The notes under the pieces were generated by a model. That model worked only from the letters and a program-made list of their open reading frames with translations. It did not search any database and had not been told where the DNA came from. 64,000 nucleotides of DNA, taken from NCBI GenBank assembly GCA_006937955.1, contig SSNP01000050.1, forward strand, positions 248,001 to 312,000. The letters run 5' to 3'. This DNA is from Pachypanchax playfairii (Eukaryota; Chordata; Actinopteri; Cyprinodontiformes; Aplocheilidae). A program made the translations under genes and the position numbers. Below, piece by piece: positions 1 to 14,100 of this stretch; positions within the stretch are counted from its first letter, which is position 1; each line of letters opens with the position of its first letter.

Positions 1-2999
1 CATGAGAGGACAAACGTATGTTCTTCTCAAACCTGTTTCTTTTTAGTACATCCATCAAAAATGTGTCGTTGTAGATGAAACTTATAGTGCCACTTGGTCC
101 TATACTTTTCCACTTATTATTTGACCTTTGGGTTTTTGATTACATACTGATAAATTTGCTGCCTACTCATTAACATCCCAATTACATTTCAAAATATAAC
201 TCTTTTACTATTTTCCAGTTGATTTGCTACAGTTCAGCTGCTACTGCTCTTTGCCAACTAGTAATCATAACATTCACTTGTATAGGATGTTCTTTAAAAT
301 AACCCTCTTTGCTTTGTTTTGTTATGCCAAACGGTGAGGATACATCGCAAAGTGTTATAGGCAGCTGGCAGGCAAAGCTTCTACCCATCTGTCTTCCCTC
401 CACCTAGCACCTCAGCTCTCTGCTTACCACAGATGAGCAAGCTTATTGTGTGTGTCTGACTTTATAATTCTCTCTCTGAAGAGCTAAGTTAAACCTATGT
501 GCCAGCACACCTGTCCAGACCCAGTTCAGTCTCAACCAAAATTCCTTTCATTTACGTCGGGGTTTTTCTCTGACAAGTCATGTTTTAATGTAGGATTGGA
601 ACCTGATCCCTCCAAGTACTTTGGTTAAATCGTGGCTTACTGTATATTACTGAAGCCTACATGTGCAAATGGATGCCAGACAGGCAACATTTTCAAACTA
701 TTTGAAATGTGAAGTTGGCAATTTATGTTCCATATCAAATACATTGTGTTTAGACCATGTTTGTTGGCCAAATCCAACATATCTCTAATAAAACGTGTTT
801 TTGTTTTGTTTTTTCAGATTTCTATGCATTTTAAATTTGACCAAACCTGCAAAGTTTAGTATTACATCTTTCTACAGGTAGTATTAATATTTACTTGGCT
901 TTAGACATGCTATTGAGGAAGACAGAAATGGGAAATGTCAAAACTTGAACTATCTTTTTTATGACATGCTGTCAACCCCTGCCCACTTGCCCACTTTCTT
1001 CGTTTTTCAATGAAGTCAGACAATGTGGGAGTACAAACCTCCAAAGAGTCCTGAAATCTGTCACAAAGGCACATTATTGATGCTCAGAGTTCCAACACTG
1101 AGGTTCTGTTGCCAGAACAAAGTACAGACCTGGTTATTAGCTCATGCATTGTCTTCAACATTAGAACAGATTTTTTCTGGTGGTTTAATACTTATTTGTA
1201 TTACATTATTTACATGCTAAACAAGGCATTGAAACTAATACAAGTATCTCAACAAAGACATGTTCTTTAATAAAAAAGCTTTGCAAAGAGAATCATTAAG
1301 ATTTTAGTTGGATTCACTCACAGCAAGTTTAACTGTTTTACAACTTAAACCTTCAATATCTGTGATAAGATGTTAACTTTGAAAGTTAATGTTTGAAGTT
1401 CTAATGCATATTCCAAAGCACATTAAAAATCGGACCAAAGTTCTCTTTAATATGGCAGCAGCCAATAGGCAGAGAAGCTTTTTGTGCATTACTTTAGTCC
1501 CTAGTGTGTTAATTAATATTTATATTTGTCCACTGCCTCAAACTCTGCCTTCAGGCATTTATTAAATTATTATGAGTTTAGGCAGAGGCATGACTGTGTG
1601 TGTAAGTACGTGCATGATCTGTGACATGACTACTGTCACATTTGCCAATCAAAAAAGATTCCACTCAAATTATAAAGGAGGATCATAAATGACACCAGAA
1701 TCAAACAATTTCAGCAGCAGCAGTATACTAGGGGAGGAACGCTAAACACTTGTTTGTTTACTCATTTATTTAGATAAGTTAGTGATGCAGAGAGTTGCCT
1801 TTGGCAGCCTGAACCTATACACCCATTGCTTTACAGTCCCCACAATTACAGACAGTCCTGTGAGGTATCTGACAGCGTGACCAGGAGGTGTGCGCTACCT
1901 AGAGCTGAACACAGTACTGCTAAACGCAAGGCAGCCGTGATAATTAGTCTTTCTAGCCAGGAGCTTCTCACTGGCATATCACCCCCGCACTGACCCACAG
2001 AGATTGGAAAGAGGCCCAGTGGCTCCCAAGAGACTGAGCCTGTCAGGTCCGTCACTTCTCCCACGACACAGGAGTGAGCGGAGGTGTTTTAAATGCCAAA
2101 CAGGACACACTTGCCAGGCCTATCGGCTCTGCCTCAATACAAGGCTTGTCTGTCTGCCTAGTGTCCCAGCTCTGTGGACCCTGATACACAGCTGAGGTTC
2201 ATTTCATTGTCTGGAGGCAGTTAACCAGAAGAGAAAACAACAAATCCAAAACAAAACACACAAAATAATGAAATGACACTTTTGGTATTTGAAATGTTGC
2301 AGTCTTTATATGTCAAACTTTAGACCCAAATCAGCTAAAAATATATTCATCTGATACAACTGTAAAGCCAAATATGTCTTTTTACTATAAATGTGTACAT
2401 GTTAGTTCAGTTTACAAAGGAATGCAAACAAAGGGAAGCATCAAAAACTAAACAATCTATGTCAAGAGAAGTAACAGTAGGAGGAATCACATTAAGCCGA
2501 CATAGATCCTGAGTTGATATCACAATGGTGAATGCTCTGAACATTTGCTTAGCTGTATAATGATATTTGTTTGCGCTGTGTTTGTTCTCACTCTGGCACA
2601 AAGCTCAAAATGATGAAATGAATATTTCATGCTTTTACAAATGAGAAGGCTTGTGCTTCAGATTTCTCTCAAGTGACTGAAGAGTAAAGACGTACATACC
2701 ATGTAAAGAAAATATTTTAAGCATCGGTAACAAAATGGTTGCACAAACCCTGCTATTTTATTTTAATTCCCCTGTTTGTGACAGTTTTATGGTTGTTCAC
2801 ACATGGGGGGCGTGTTTGAATTCTGCACTCATTACTTGCTGTTCAAATTAAGTCTTCTGCATTATTTTCCTGCCTGCATTCCTATATAATTTCCATTTTA
2901 TGACTCAGTTTCAAAGTTGACAAGTTTTGACTGAAAAGCACAAAGACAGCGAACCGTTTTCTTGACTTGGAATCTGATAGAGAAAGCAAGAGACATGAT

Positions 3000-3002
<3 letters not shown>
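1..3002. other. Non-coding stretch, probable intron
   Basis: AT-rich sequence without a supportable gene. Open frames here are under 75 codons, overlap each other on both strands and show no known motif. The patch at about 1840-2200 is richer in G and C than its surroundings, but I see no splice-bounded exon in it. If the terminal exon at 25871 is read correctly, this lies in the gene's last intron. Confidence 0.5.

Positions 3003-3033
<31 letters not shown>
3003..3033. repeat. (AT)n microsatellite
   Basis: Uninterrupted alternating AT for 31 bases. A simple repeat that is likely to vary in length between individuals. Confidence 0.95.
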
Positions 3034-3036
<3 letters not shown>

Positions 3037-5085
3037 CATAAAATGTATGCTTGATCAGGCAAGAAAACAGTCATACTAAGAAGATCTTTTAAATTTATGT
3101 AAAAATCTTTTTTTTTCCCTTTGTTGGATATGTCACATTATTACAGAGACTCTCAGGATATCTGATGATTTAAAGAAATCACACACTTTATGATGTGTTT
3201 ATCCCCTAGAGACTTCACGACACGCTTAGGGACAAATAGTGAATTTGTTTTTAGCTTGCACACAAATGCAAATAAGCGTACACAATGCAGTTCATCAGAT
3301 GTATCTGCCGTATATATCAGACCGAGTCAGTGTGTGGTGAAAGGAACTTATACAGAGCTGGTTTTTCCTCATTCAATGCCTTGACCTGGTGCATTATTAT
3401 CTGCTATCAAATCATACTGAGGTTTTTCTCTTGTAAATAAAATAACTTTAATTAAAGTGTATTGACTTGTTTCACAATACAGCAGCATCTTTTTATTACA
3501 AATAATTAACTAAAAAAAGAAACCTCATGTATCATGACCCTCATGGTACAGTTATTTAAAAGTAACTTGACATTCTTACTGGAGAAATAACTCAATGACA
3601 AGTAACAACATCAATCACGGACATGTAACTACATGTTTATGTTTATAGGTGCATCTTAGATCTTCATTGGTAAAATGTGCTACAAACCTTTTGCTTTTAT
3701 TAGTGTTTTATTGAAAGTTTTGCACAGCTGTGATGTGTCAAACTTTCTTGAGACCTACTTACTGACCTAATTACTACACTATTATTTCAAAAACTAAAAG
3801 TCAGATGAGTAAAGACAAAACATAAAAAATAAAAAAATAGCCCTTGATTGAACTCCATGCAAAGATGCACCAGACTTGAGCTGTTTTTGCAAAAGAACTT
3901 AGCTCAGTAGTTTCATATACAAATGGATTATTAAGAGCAGCTGCATGTGAGAACTAACAAGACCTTATAAATTAATTCTCCACAGCACAAAGCTTGGACA
4001 GTGTTCGAATGAAACTGTGTTTGAGCAGAGCAGAAAATTTACTGAGCGAATGAGCCTGGGGTTGAAATTCACTGATTTCTTATCATTTCTTCCCTTTTAC
4101 TGCATACACTCTGATTCATGTTGTGTTCATATCAACAAACAAAAGAAAAAGAAAAAACAATCAGCTTGCAAATGAGTCAACAGCAAAACAAAGCATTCAT
4201 CATGGCCTGCTTTCAATGTGCTCTACCGACTCCCCTTCTGACTGTTTCTTTGGACACTGTCCAAGATTAAGACACAAACACAACTTCTATTACATCATAT
4301 CAGATCAAATGTGGTGTACTTGTGTGATTATGTGATAAACACTGTGTGTTGCATTTGAATATGTGTGAGTGCCTGTAACACTATCTCTTCTCTATAAACT
4401 CCACCTGGAAAAGGAAACAATATTTAATGTCAGTGTTAAGGAAATTGTAGTAACATGTGTCAGCATTGCTTGGACAGGTCTAACCATAACATTCTTATAA
4501 TAGATTTACCTCAGTTTTGTGGGTACCCCAAAAATCCTGTCAGTAGTTACTTTTGGATTGATACATGGATAGTTTTTGTGGAAATGTAAAATAAATACTT
4601 CCTTAGTCTGACAGCTGGATTATTGTGCTCATTTTACTTGTTGGTTGCTATTAGATAAACAAGTTTCCACCATTTTCTGTAATGTTACTTTAAATTAAAC
4701 ATTACATTACAATTTGAACATGAGCATTATTCCATTATTGCTTCAGAATAAAAATGTAAATAAAAACATGCCTTTCAAATAAATACAGTCAAGACACTGT
4801 TGTACAAAGTGCTTTTACAAAGTGAACAGTACAAATCTAATCTTAACACTAGGATCCTTGGGTTCATTAAGTGTCAATGAAGATTCCTTCATTTGTTCTT
4901 ATGCCTTTGATGTGTAAATGAACCAGTCAGACCATCTCCTTCCAAAAAACAGGTTTAACTGCTCCTTTCTTATGCTCTGTTCATTTAGCTTGTTTTATTT
5001 TTAGTCTTTTTAACAGTCTGTTTCACTTGCGCTGTTCATGTACACGGCTGCAGTGTTTTCATTGTGTCCTTTCTTGACTAAGGGT
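3034..5085. other. Non-coding stretch, nothing recognised
   Basis: AT-rich sequence with only short chance frames. No repeat family, RNA gene or exon was recognised. Confidence 0.5.
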
Positions 5086-5345
5086 GTATTCACATCAGCA
5101 CTGTTTAGTCTGCTTGTATCAAACTCTAGATCATTTGCCAAGAAAGTCTGGTTTGTTTGGAGAGGTTTGAATGGGCAATCGAATTCTGATCTGAACAACC
5201 GGACTCGAGTCTGCCTAAAAACGTAGATCTAGCTTTGGTTGAAACAAACTGAGCTGTTCAGTTGCATGTGTGAATGGCTACTGGACCAGAACCGCACTAA
5301 AAAGCAGGAAGTGGACTATATTGTGCAGGGCATCCTGGGTAAATA
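5086..5345. mobile_element. Degenerate hairpin-type MITE relic
   Basis: The left arm (about 5088-5130) begins GTGTATTCACATCAGCACTG. The right arm (about 5232-5276) ends near GCATGTGTGAATGG and is an imperfect reverse complement of the left arm. The interior has the CAATCGAATTC and CGTAGATCTAG motifs, and the downstream tail has the GGCATCCTGGGTAAATACAG motif. I remember these from a fish non-autonomous DNA element whose copies start with TGTATTCACAC and contain CGAACT-type repeats. Target site duplications are not clear, and the superfamily is not assigned. Confidence 0.5.
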
Positions 5346-8176
5346 CAGTATAAACAACCACATACACCTTGCTTGATGTCTGTATAACGAAAACATCAGT
5401 GTTTTGAAGTTGCACGCATTCCTTCTCATCACATGCTGTCTCATTTGGAGCCACCTCAGCTGCCTCGTTTAAAACACAGCAATCTTAATAGTCTTCTGTC
5501 TTGTTATCTGCTCATCCTGAGCTCGATTCTGCTGATCATTGATCTGGCACATTTGCCAAACACAAAAGATCTATCCCAAAACTAGCAGAATTCCACCAGA
5601 AAACCACCAGAATTTTCAGTCATAACAGCATTACTGCAGTTATGTGTCCAGATGTCTGATATCTGCTCAAATTAGTCAAATTTCAGACACTCTGCTCAGG
5701 TGATCACAACAGATAAAAGAGGACAGTTTTACTTCGATTACTGGTACAATAAAATGTTCAAACCTGCAATCAGCCATAACGGTCATATGACATCATCATA
5801 CTTATGTTGACTTATTGAATATTTTACCAGACCAAAATTGTACAAAAGCCTATTTTTTCCACAAACTCCAGGATCATCTGGTCAGATAAATTCTAATGTA
5901 GGACACAAAAGGGATGTAAAAGAGCCAAGCCAAAGATCAACATTAAAACACTCAGTGTTTACTCAGAACAACTTCCAATGTCACTCAGCACCACACACCC
6001 ACGCAGCAATACAAATGAAAGGTTTGCTTGGATTGTACTTAATCACAGCTGAGAGCTACACAAACAAGCTGAGCTTAAAAGTATTTAAAATGCCTCCATT
6101 ACAAATACATTATCTAAACACAGAAGTAAAAATGAAACATTTATACAATAACCCAGAATACACAGAGAGTTTCTGAAGACTCGGGGCAAGGCAAACATGG
6201 TCATTAGGATCATCATCAATCTACAAGAGTGAATACACAAGGGTGTCCACATCAACCATTTTTATTAGATGTTAAACAAATGTTAATGCGTAACAATCCA
6301 ATAAAAACAGAGTACTTGCCTTTAACAGCTACAGGGTGATGCAGTCCTGAAATCCTTCTAAGTTGAAGCATTTTAAAGTAAATGTGTGAAAAAAGCTATG
6401 CATCTATTACACACTGCAAGAACATCAGAGACAAGTTCAGGTTTTGATTTTAGATATGTAGAAGACAATGGGGGAAAAAAATCCACAAAGAGAGAGTGTT
6501 TTAGGGATTAAATATGCTAAGTATGTACATTTTAATCCATTGTTAATTTTTCAGAGTTTGCTCATGGGTTATGTTTGTACAGTGGACAACAAAGGAGGAT
6601 GTTTAAACTCCATGAGTGAGAGTTAATCTAGAAGCTTTAAGTATTGTATGTCTGCAAGCAATGCAAGAAACCAGAATAGAGTCAGATCGACCTTTTTCCA
6701 TTCCTTTAAAGTGTTGGTGTTGACATTTGTTATTTTGAATTTTGTTTGTGCTGACAGCGAATAAAGCATTGGAAAAGACTGTCAACAAATATCTTCTTCA
6801 GCATCAGCTATCACTGTCTATCTGTTACATCCATATAGTTTTCACATCGAAATTCCTTAATTGAGACTAAATACATGCAGAACTGTGTTAAAGTTTTGAG
6901 TTTCCTTGTTTTATGTTTTGTATACTTATATGTATAAAAATACAAAAACCCATTTCTTTGGGCACTTTAAAAAGTAGTCATGAACAATACCTCCTCTGTC
7001 CCCAAGATCAAAGTTGTTGTTTTTTCAATTTCAGGTTTTTCTTTTATCTTTTTTATGTTTTATGTTGAATCATTGTACACTTTCTGAGGATTTCTTGAAG
7101 CCATTTAATGATGACACATTAGTCATTCAGGAGAAATAAAAGATTCAATAAATTTCTCAATTCTGTTATGGACCGACATCTACACATAACAGACAAGAGT
7201 ATAAATGTATAAATGCATAAGTTGTTCCAGTTTATGAAGCTGCATTAACAAAATGCATCTCTAACATACTTGGAGATGGATACTTTTGAAACATTGTGAT
7301 ATCTACAAAACCAATGACTTAAATGGCTGTCCTTAAAATTATTTTGAACTTAGTTCATATAAAAAAATGATGACGATTAATTTTGTAAAACATGATGCAT
7401 GCAAACATGAAAATTGAAAATCCTCTCTACATTCAGAAACAACAGATAAAAAAATGCAGCAGCACCTTTCAAACCATTTTATAACATCTATAAAATGCAA
7501 AGTCTGAACTGTAAGATGACCTCAGTATTATCTGCCAATTGCACTTTTAACAACTTTAAGGTAAGCAACATTTAAAAGCATCACAAAGCTGAATGAGCCG
7601 TGAGCACTCATGACCATTGCTAGTTATTTTATTGTCAAACATTGTGTAGGTACTAATTTGCATATTTTAATTTTCAAACTAATTTAAAAGTAATGTAGTG
7701 TCAATGTAGTATGCAAATATTGCATAATGAATATAAACTCAACAGTCACTATTTTAATGCCTCCTCTTTCTGTACTCGGTGAGGGATACTATGTGTGATG
7801 CTTATAGATTGGCAGACATCTTTTATACTTTCCTATTTCTGCAACATGTTTTATTACATAGTACCTGATATTCTAAAGAATGTTGAATCTTTTTCCAGTT
7901 GTAAAATGATGAGTTGGAGGGGAAACAAAGTCTAAATTTACAAAAAGGCATGATGTAACAGCAATAGCAGCAGATGGGCTTACAGAGGAGACAATGAGTA
8001 AACCTCCCCTATCAGGGGGGCCATATGTGCCTTGGATGGCATCCCAAATCTTGGTGCGTAAACATAGCAGATGTTTGCTTTAAGATTGTAACATTTTTAA
8101 AAAGCAGCAACATGAACCATAAAGAAGAGGAAGAAAGATAAAAATGATTGAAAAAAAAAACTCTCTACATATATAT
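5346..8176. other. Non-coding stretch, nothing recognised
   Basis: AT-rich sequence. The longest frame (112 codons, 5838-6176) has no domain or signal sequence and a composition like the surrounding DNA. No repeat or RNA gene was recognised. Confidence 0.5.
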
Positions 8177-8235
8177 ACATACATACATACATACATACAT
8201 ACATACATGTGAGTGTGTGTGGGGTGTGTGTGTAC
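8177..8235. repeat. (ACAT)n then (GT)n microsatellite
   Basis: Eight tandem ACAT units at 8177-8208 run directly into an interrupted GT repeat to 8235. This is a compound simple repeat. Confidence 0.93.
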
Positions 8236-11075
8236 ATATAAGCTTGGGAGACAGGACTATACGCTTGAGATGTATAATTTATAACCTCGACTTTATTAAC
8301 TTAACTGCCCTTTTAACTGTTCTGGGATCAAAGTGTTCCGGTTAAAGTCATATCACCACGAGAGCTAAAGCCAACACATAAAGACATTTTGTTGATTCAG
8401 GCTAAGAGGAGTACGTGACAGGCTTGTAATTGAGTTAAGGACTGGTACTCACTAATGTTGACAACTGCCAGTTTCTGCCTGGAGTGTCATATGATCAGTT
8501 ATGATGGGCTCTGATATGACTCAGTTGGAGCTAAGGCTCTTAAAAATGGGCCACTATGACCTTTCCTTTGGGCACAAGAGCTATCTGTGAAGGAACAGCT
8601 GATGAAGCTGTTTGTGAAGTACTTTTTGCTGTTTGTACAATGTCTTAAACTTTCATAACCTTGTCTGCCAAAAACTCTGTTATTCACAGTCTTCATGATC
8701 AGAGCTGAGTGCATGTAGGTCTAGAAAACCTAGTTTTAGAGGATCAGTTTAGTTCAAAAACAACACTTAAGAAATATCTGCGGTCATTTTCATAAATGTA
8801 AAAAATCTACAATGACATACTTCATTTTGGGCATCCAGATTGTGTCAGAACAAATGAAGCATCCTATCTTGTAAATCATTAAACAATGAGTGTATTTATG
8901 TGTGCCCATGTTTGAGAGTGAGAAAACGGATAGCTCTTCAGAGCTCTTACCTGTGTCATTACTACATCCCCAGGAATGGAAATAATATTGATAATTCATA
9001 CTTTGGATGTGAATATATGTAGAATTACCCTTTGGGGACTTCTACACTCCTTTGATTTAGAACTTGGAATAATCAAATACTATGAATTTTTATTCTTCCT
9101 AATCACAAGAACACTATGTGGAACCGGCAGAGCACGAGTTGATTAAAGTGCCGCTGAGATTCATTGAATCTGGCTCACAGCTCAAAGGAGTGTTTTAAAT
9201 AGGAGTCCATTTAACAAAATGTTATGTCCTTAATGGGGAGGTAATAAGATGTTCTTTATCTTTTATTGAGAAAAAAGTAGAGTCATTTTTCAGCTTGATG
9301 ATCTATGCTTTAAAATAAAGTACTTTGAACAAAAAACATGTTAAAGAGAAAGGCGACACAAATCATGAACACAATTATTGTGTATTAACTGAGTGAAATT
9401 TGTCAAATTACAAGCTGTATTTATCTAACCTTTGGGGCATCAAAAGCTGAAAAAGAACATTGGTAATGTAAGAACTCTGAATGTGAAAAACTTTGGCTTA
9501 AAATTAAGGCAAATAACCCCTTAAAAAAAAAAAAAAGAAAACATCACAGCAAAACAGCACAATTAATTCAGTTCCTATTATTTAATTGTTCCAGTTTAAA
9601 TATGTGTTTTAGTTCAGTGTCATTGTGATGAAAAACACAAACTGCTAAGTTAATTTTTTACCTTCAGGCTAAAACGCAAGTGGAAAAAAAATATAATTGG
9701 GAGGTAATAAGATAAGCCCTGCTTAAATAAAATAAATCTGTCATGCTGCCAAAAATATGCAGTTCAATTAATACAAATCACAGTTTAGTTACATCATATT
9801 AACCAATGAATGATTTTAATATACTTGGAAATCTTTAGGATTATGATCTGACAGTGTTTCATCAAATAATGTGCACTTCAGGAAATACATTCATGAAAAG
9901 TGTTCAGAAAAAAGTTGCAAACTTTAGGGCTTATGCTTTTTTGGTTGTGAACCCTTGAGCTCAGCTTATTCAGTCCACTTATCCATTATTTTGAGCTCAG
10001 TTAACAAGGCTCAAAAATTGAAATCAAACTTGATAAATGACTGCATGGAGTAAGATAAATATTGTTCATATAGCTAAACATAAACAAAATCTATAGCATA
10101 TGTGACATACAAGAGATAGCAGCTGAAAAAAAAGAGTAAGGCAGGAAAACTGTAAAAAAAAAAAAAAAAAAGACTATTCATGCTCTTTATATGGTTTAAA
10201 ATATTTTGTTGGATCTATTACAAGATTTCAACAAACCCAAGAAAATGATTAGAACTTTAAATATATACACAAATACATGCTGTTTTGCAGAATATGTGCT
10301 GTAACAGTGATGGCATGGAACCTATAACTGCATACAATATATATTATTATTTATTCTAAAAAAATACAGTGTTGAATTTTAGTTAGTTTTACCATTTGCT
10401 TGTCATGAAAAGTAACTGAGGAATCATGGGAACCAGCTCAGTGTAAAACTGAGAGACTGTAGAAAACATTTGCTTGTATTATAGTGTTCAAAAATGTTTG
10501 GCTCTGACTCCAGTGTTAAAGCATCTACATCAGCGGCAAACAGCAATTTTACAGTGAATAAAATAAGTCTTGTGTCAATGTGACACATCTTATATTCCTG
10601 TTATGATTAATCGAGCTGTAGGTTGCATATCAGCAGGTAAATAAGCAATTAAAGGCAAAGTCATTAAAAATTTTCTGACCTTCTCTAGTAAACCTGCACC
10701 TTTATTTGCATCCCAAGCTATGTGGCTGTTAACCATTTTGTTGTGACATCAGGCAGATCAGCCTAATATTCATATACAAAAATAAAAGAATTAAAGCTGC
10801 TAATATCACAAGTCCATGTCATTTCCTGTTTCTACACAAATTAATATTTAAAGCCCAACAAACCATCCTTTAGGTATGTATTTTACACCCTTCAGATGGA
10901 TCTGTCAAGCCTTTAGAGAACTGAAGACCAATGTCTGAGATGATAATACCACCAGGTTAATCTGACACCCCTTGTTGTGGATGGCATGAGATGAAGGGGA
11001 GGATTTAGAAAGAGCTCTTCCAATGCCCCCTTGTGTGTGCTAATTAACTGGTACAGATTGTTCCTTTTACCCAAC

Positions 11076-11076
<1 letters not shown>
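8236..11076. other. Non-coding stretch with A-tracts
   Basis: AT-rich sequence with poly-A runs near 9523-9536 and 10154-10171. These may be scars of retrotransposed tails, but no element body was recognised beside them. The words GGGAGGTAATAAGAT near 9237 and 9699 are alike but too short to call a repeat. Confidence 0.45.
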
Positions 11077-11114
<38 letters not shown>

Positions 11115-11124
11115 NNNNNNNNNN

Positions 11125-11155
<31 letters not shown>

Positions 11156-11161
11156 ACACAC
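11077..11161. repeat. Poly-C tract with 10-N gap and (CA)n
   Basis: A run of C at 11077-11114 is followed by 10 N (11115-11124), more C to 11141, then CA dinucleotides to 11161. The gap lies inside the homopolymer, so both the length and the content of this site are unreliable. Proline-rich or glycine-rich frames across it are not proteins. Confidence 0.95.
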
Positions 11162-14100
11162 TAGTCCATGTCAGCCCTTCCACCTCTTGCAACAACAAAA
11201 AGCCTTGAGTTAAAGTGTGTGAAAGGTCTTGATGCAACCTTGATGTTATGCTTTTTTAACTCTTTTTCTGGTCTTCAAACCCTTCACGTACTGTAGCACT
11301 GATTATCCAGACAGAAAAAATAAAACAAAACAAAAAATATTGACTTTTGACTTTAAAGTAGTATTTTTAAGCTTTTTAATGTAATTTTCCTTCTTATTAT
11401 CTATACATTTATTTTTCTTTTATAACATAAGACTATAATAGGTGTTTTTGAGGGTGTTGTTATAATTTTTTTTCCTTCCTGGCTTTTAGAGTGGCACGGT
11501 GAGGAGAAGAACATATATAGGTTTACAGCATATTTAATTAGAGGATTTTTTTCTACTTGTCATGAGTCATTTTGTTGTGTGGGAAGTTCATCCTGGTGAA
11601 GAGTCCAGAGAGGGAAGAAATCAAGGCCAGGTAATGAAGTACTGACAAAGTTATCATCAAGATTGGAGGACCATTGTAAGTGGAAGAACATAGAGCTTAA
11701 GGGTGCGTGTGGGCTGTTCTTTTCACCATCATATTAATGGCCCGATTCAGCACCAAGAAAAGAGCTGTGCTTCAGCATTTACAGTTATTTGCTGGCGCTC
11801 TGCTGTTAAAGAAGAGCATGTCTTCAAAAAGATTCTTCCCCGTTGCTTTCCCCCCCTCTCAGTTTCCCTCCTCCCTCCCTTTCCTTCTGTATCTTTGAAA
11901 GATGAAGTCTTTAAGACCTACACTAATCCTGTCATAATGCTGTCGTCTTCACTGGCATATGTTATCTTCTCACTTTCTTGGTTATCCTGTGGACTAAAGC
12001 AATTATTGCGCAGCAATTGAAACATCAAGTAATTACTTCATTTTCTGCATTGAGCATACTTGGTTTGATGCCACACTTCAAGTGTGAGATGAGTGTGTTT
12101 ATGGGTCAGCTGTGGAGAAGGGTAAGAATAGCAGTCAGATTTTTATGCATCTCTTGGCACGTGAGACACCCACCCAAGGCCACGAAGTATATAACATGCA
12201 GAGTAATGTCATTTAGACCTTGGCAAGCTTCTTGTGTCCCACTCGGGGGACTATCTCGCCTCCACAGTCCTGTTTCTATCATTCTCTCTCTTCCCTCTTT
12301 GCCTCCCCTGCCTTGTCTTTTCATTCGCTCCATTGCTACATGCCACATTGTTGTGTTTTTTTTCTTCACTCTGTTTCTATTTTACATTTCCCCCTTCCAT
12401 TCTTCTCATCACTCTTCGTCATCTCCCTCCTTCTTCCTAATTGCCTCTCCTTCTCTCAATATATCTTTTGAGTCTCGGTCTGCGACCAGCGTGCCACAGA
12501 GCGCCGCAATACACTACAGTGCCATGATCCAGAAACCCCACATTAACACTGGGATTTCACCCAGAGATTATTTAAGTGTGGCGTGCCTGCCAGGCAGGGT
12601 TCCTCACAGTAATCTCTATTGCCTTATGAATAGGGTTGGACTGGGAAAGAAGGGATTTGGATGAGTTTGAGGGCTGATTGGGTTCTAGAATGGGTACAGT
12701 AGGAGGCTTTAAGTATTTCTGATATTTCGGTTTCACATAGTTTTGGATTTACGAGGTGGGGGAGACAGCTAAGTGTGTCACAGTGAAACTGAGGTTAAAT
12801 CCCTTACAGAAGGATCCTCTTCTTCTCAGTTAGCTTTGTATCCTTCTGAGGTTTGCAAAGTAATTTAATTTGAGGTAATTGTAGAGAGGATCCATAATTA
12901 AAAGGATTAAAATGCATGCCATTTACAGATGGGCTAAAAGAAATGAAATGATGAGGCCGCTGGCACCATTTCTGCCCTGTGCATGTCTTTCCTTTCATTT
13001 CTACTCCTCTGTCACTAAATGTAGAGTTGCATTATTTAATGTGTCACAGCATCCAATAGCAAGATAAAAATAACTATAGATGTTCACAGCAATGACACCA
13101 CTTGTCTGTTTGCAAGTTGAATGTTTCTATCTTGTCTACATTTCTTCTATTTTATTATTTCTTTTAATTCCCCAGCTGGCACAGTTTGTTCTCTTGTGTC
13201 TAAAAGCGTGTTCTTGTATAGCTGCGTGTGATGACAGTGTGTCCTCAACTCAACGTGGTCACCATCTTACCATGGCCGAGGTCTCCGACCCCATCAGGGA
13301 GTCAGAGTGCCTGCTGATTTTTTGACATTGAGAGGGGAACAGACAAAGCCACTCGTCAAATATCCAATGACTGGGGTGGACTGTCAGAGGGATTGGTCTT
13401 GACAGAATGCCACTTACAATTTACTAGCTATTTGCTATTTCAACTGCTGAAGGCTTTCTTGATGTCATTCATTTTGTCAAAGTGTTGTCAACATAACTAT
13501 TTTGAGCAGTTTTACAAAATGTATCTCAAACACTCTATTTTCATATTTAATTAGGAACAGATTACATTAGAAACTGATTTAAAAATTCCACGTAAATATT
13601 AAAACTAAAGACTAAAGTGAGTGGTTACAACATCCTGATATTCTTTCATCATTGCAAAAAAACTAACAAGTTTCCCCTTTATATAATCTAGAACATACAT
13701 ACATGCATAGTGCAAAACAGCAGCCTTTGAATTGGGCTTTAATCATTTTAATTTAATTATGTTGATATTTTTTTTTTCCTCCTCAAAAACCTGCCTTATC
13801 AAATGTCTTTTGGCCTCTTGTGAAGAATCTAAGTACAAGAGGTGGGAGATGTCAGTTATTATTATTTATATTTGTTTTTATGCAATTACATTATAATATC
13901 CTTATGAAATATGTCAGTGTCATTTCATCGTGCTTATTTCCAGTATGGGTCTAACATTACTGATAAACTGTAGAATTGTATGTAAAATATGATTTTCTGT
14001 TATTAGATGTTCAGAATTTAAAGGGTTAATGCATTCCTTACCCTCGCACCCTAATTTATGTTTCTGTCAGCTTAGATACATATATGTTACCATGAACAGA

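Noticed and set aside
5838..6176. 112-codon frame
   Set aside because: No motif or signal peptide, and composition equal to the AT-rich flank.
8177..8235. CRISPR-like tandem array
   Set aside because: It is a plain ACAT and GT microsatellite, without spacers, in a eukaryotic genome.
9237..9715. Direct repeat GGGAGGTAATAAGAT at two sites
   Set aside because: Only about 15 bases agree, with no similarity on either side. Likely chance.
11978..12664. 228-codon open frame
   Set aside because: It lies across pyrimidine-rich DNA that opens overlapping frames in other phases. The product is mostly Ser, Leu, Phe and His with no domain, and it lacks splice context.
13080..13325. 81-codon frame ending in a GC-richer patch
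   Set aside because: Looked like a short conserved exon at first, but it has no acceptor and donor pair and no known protein match that I can recall.
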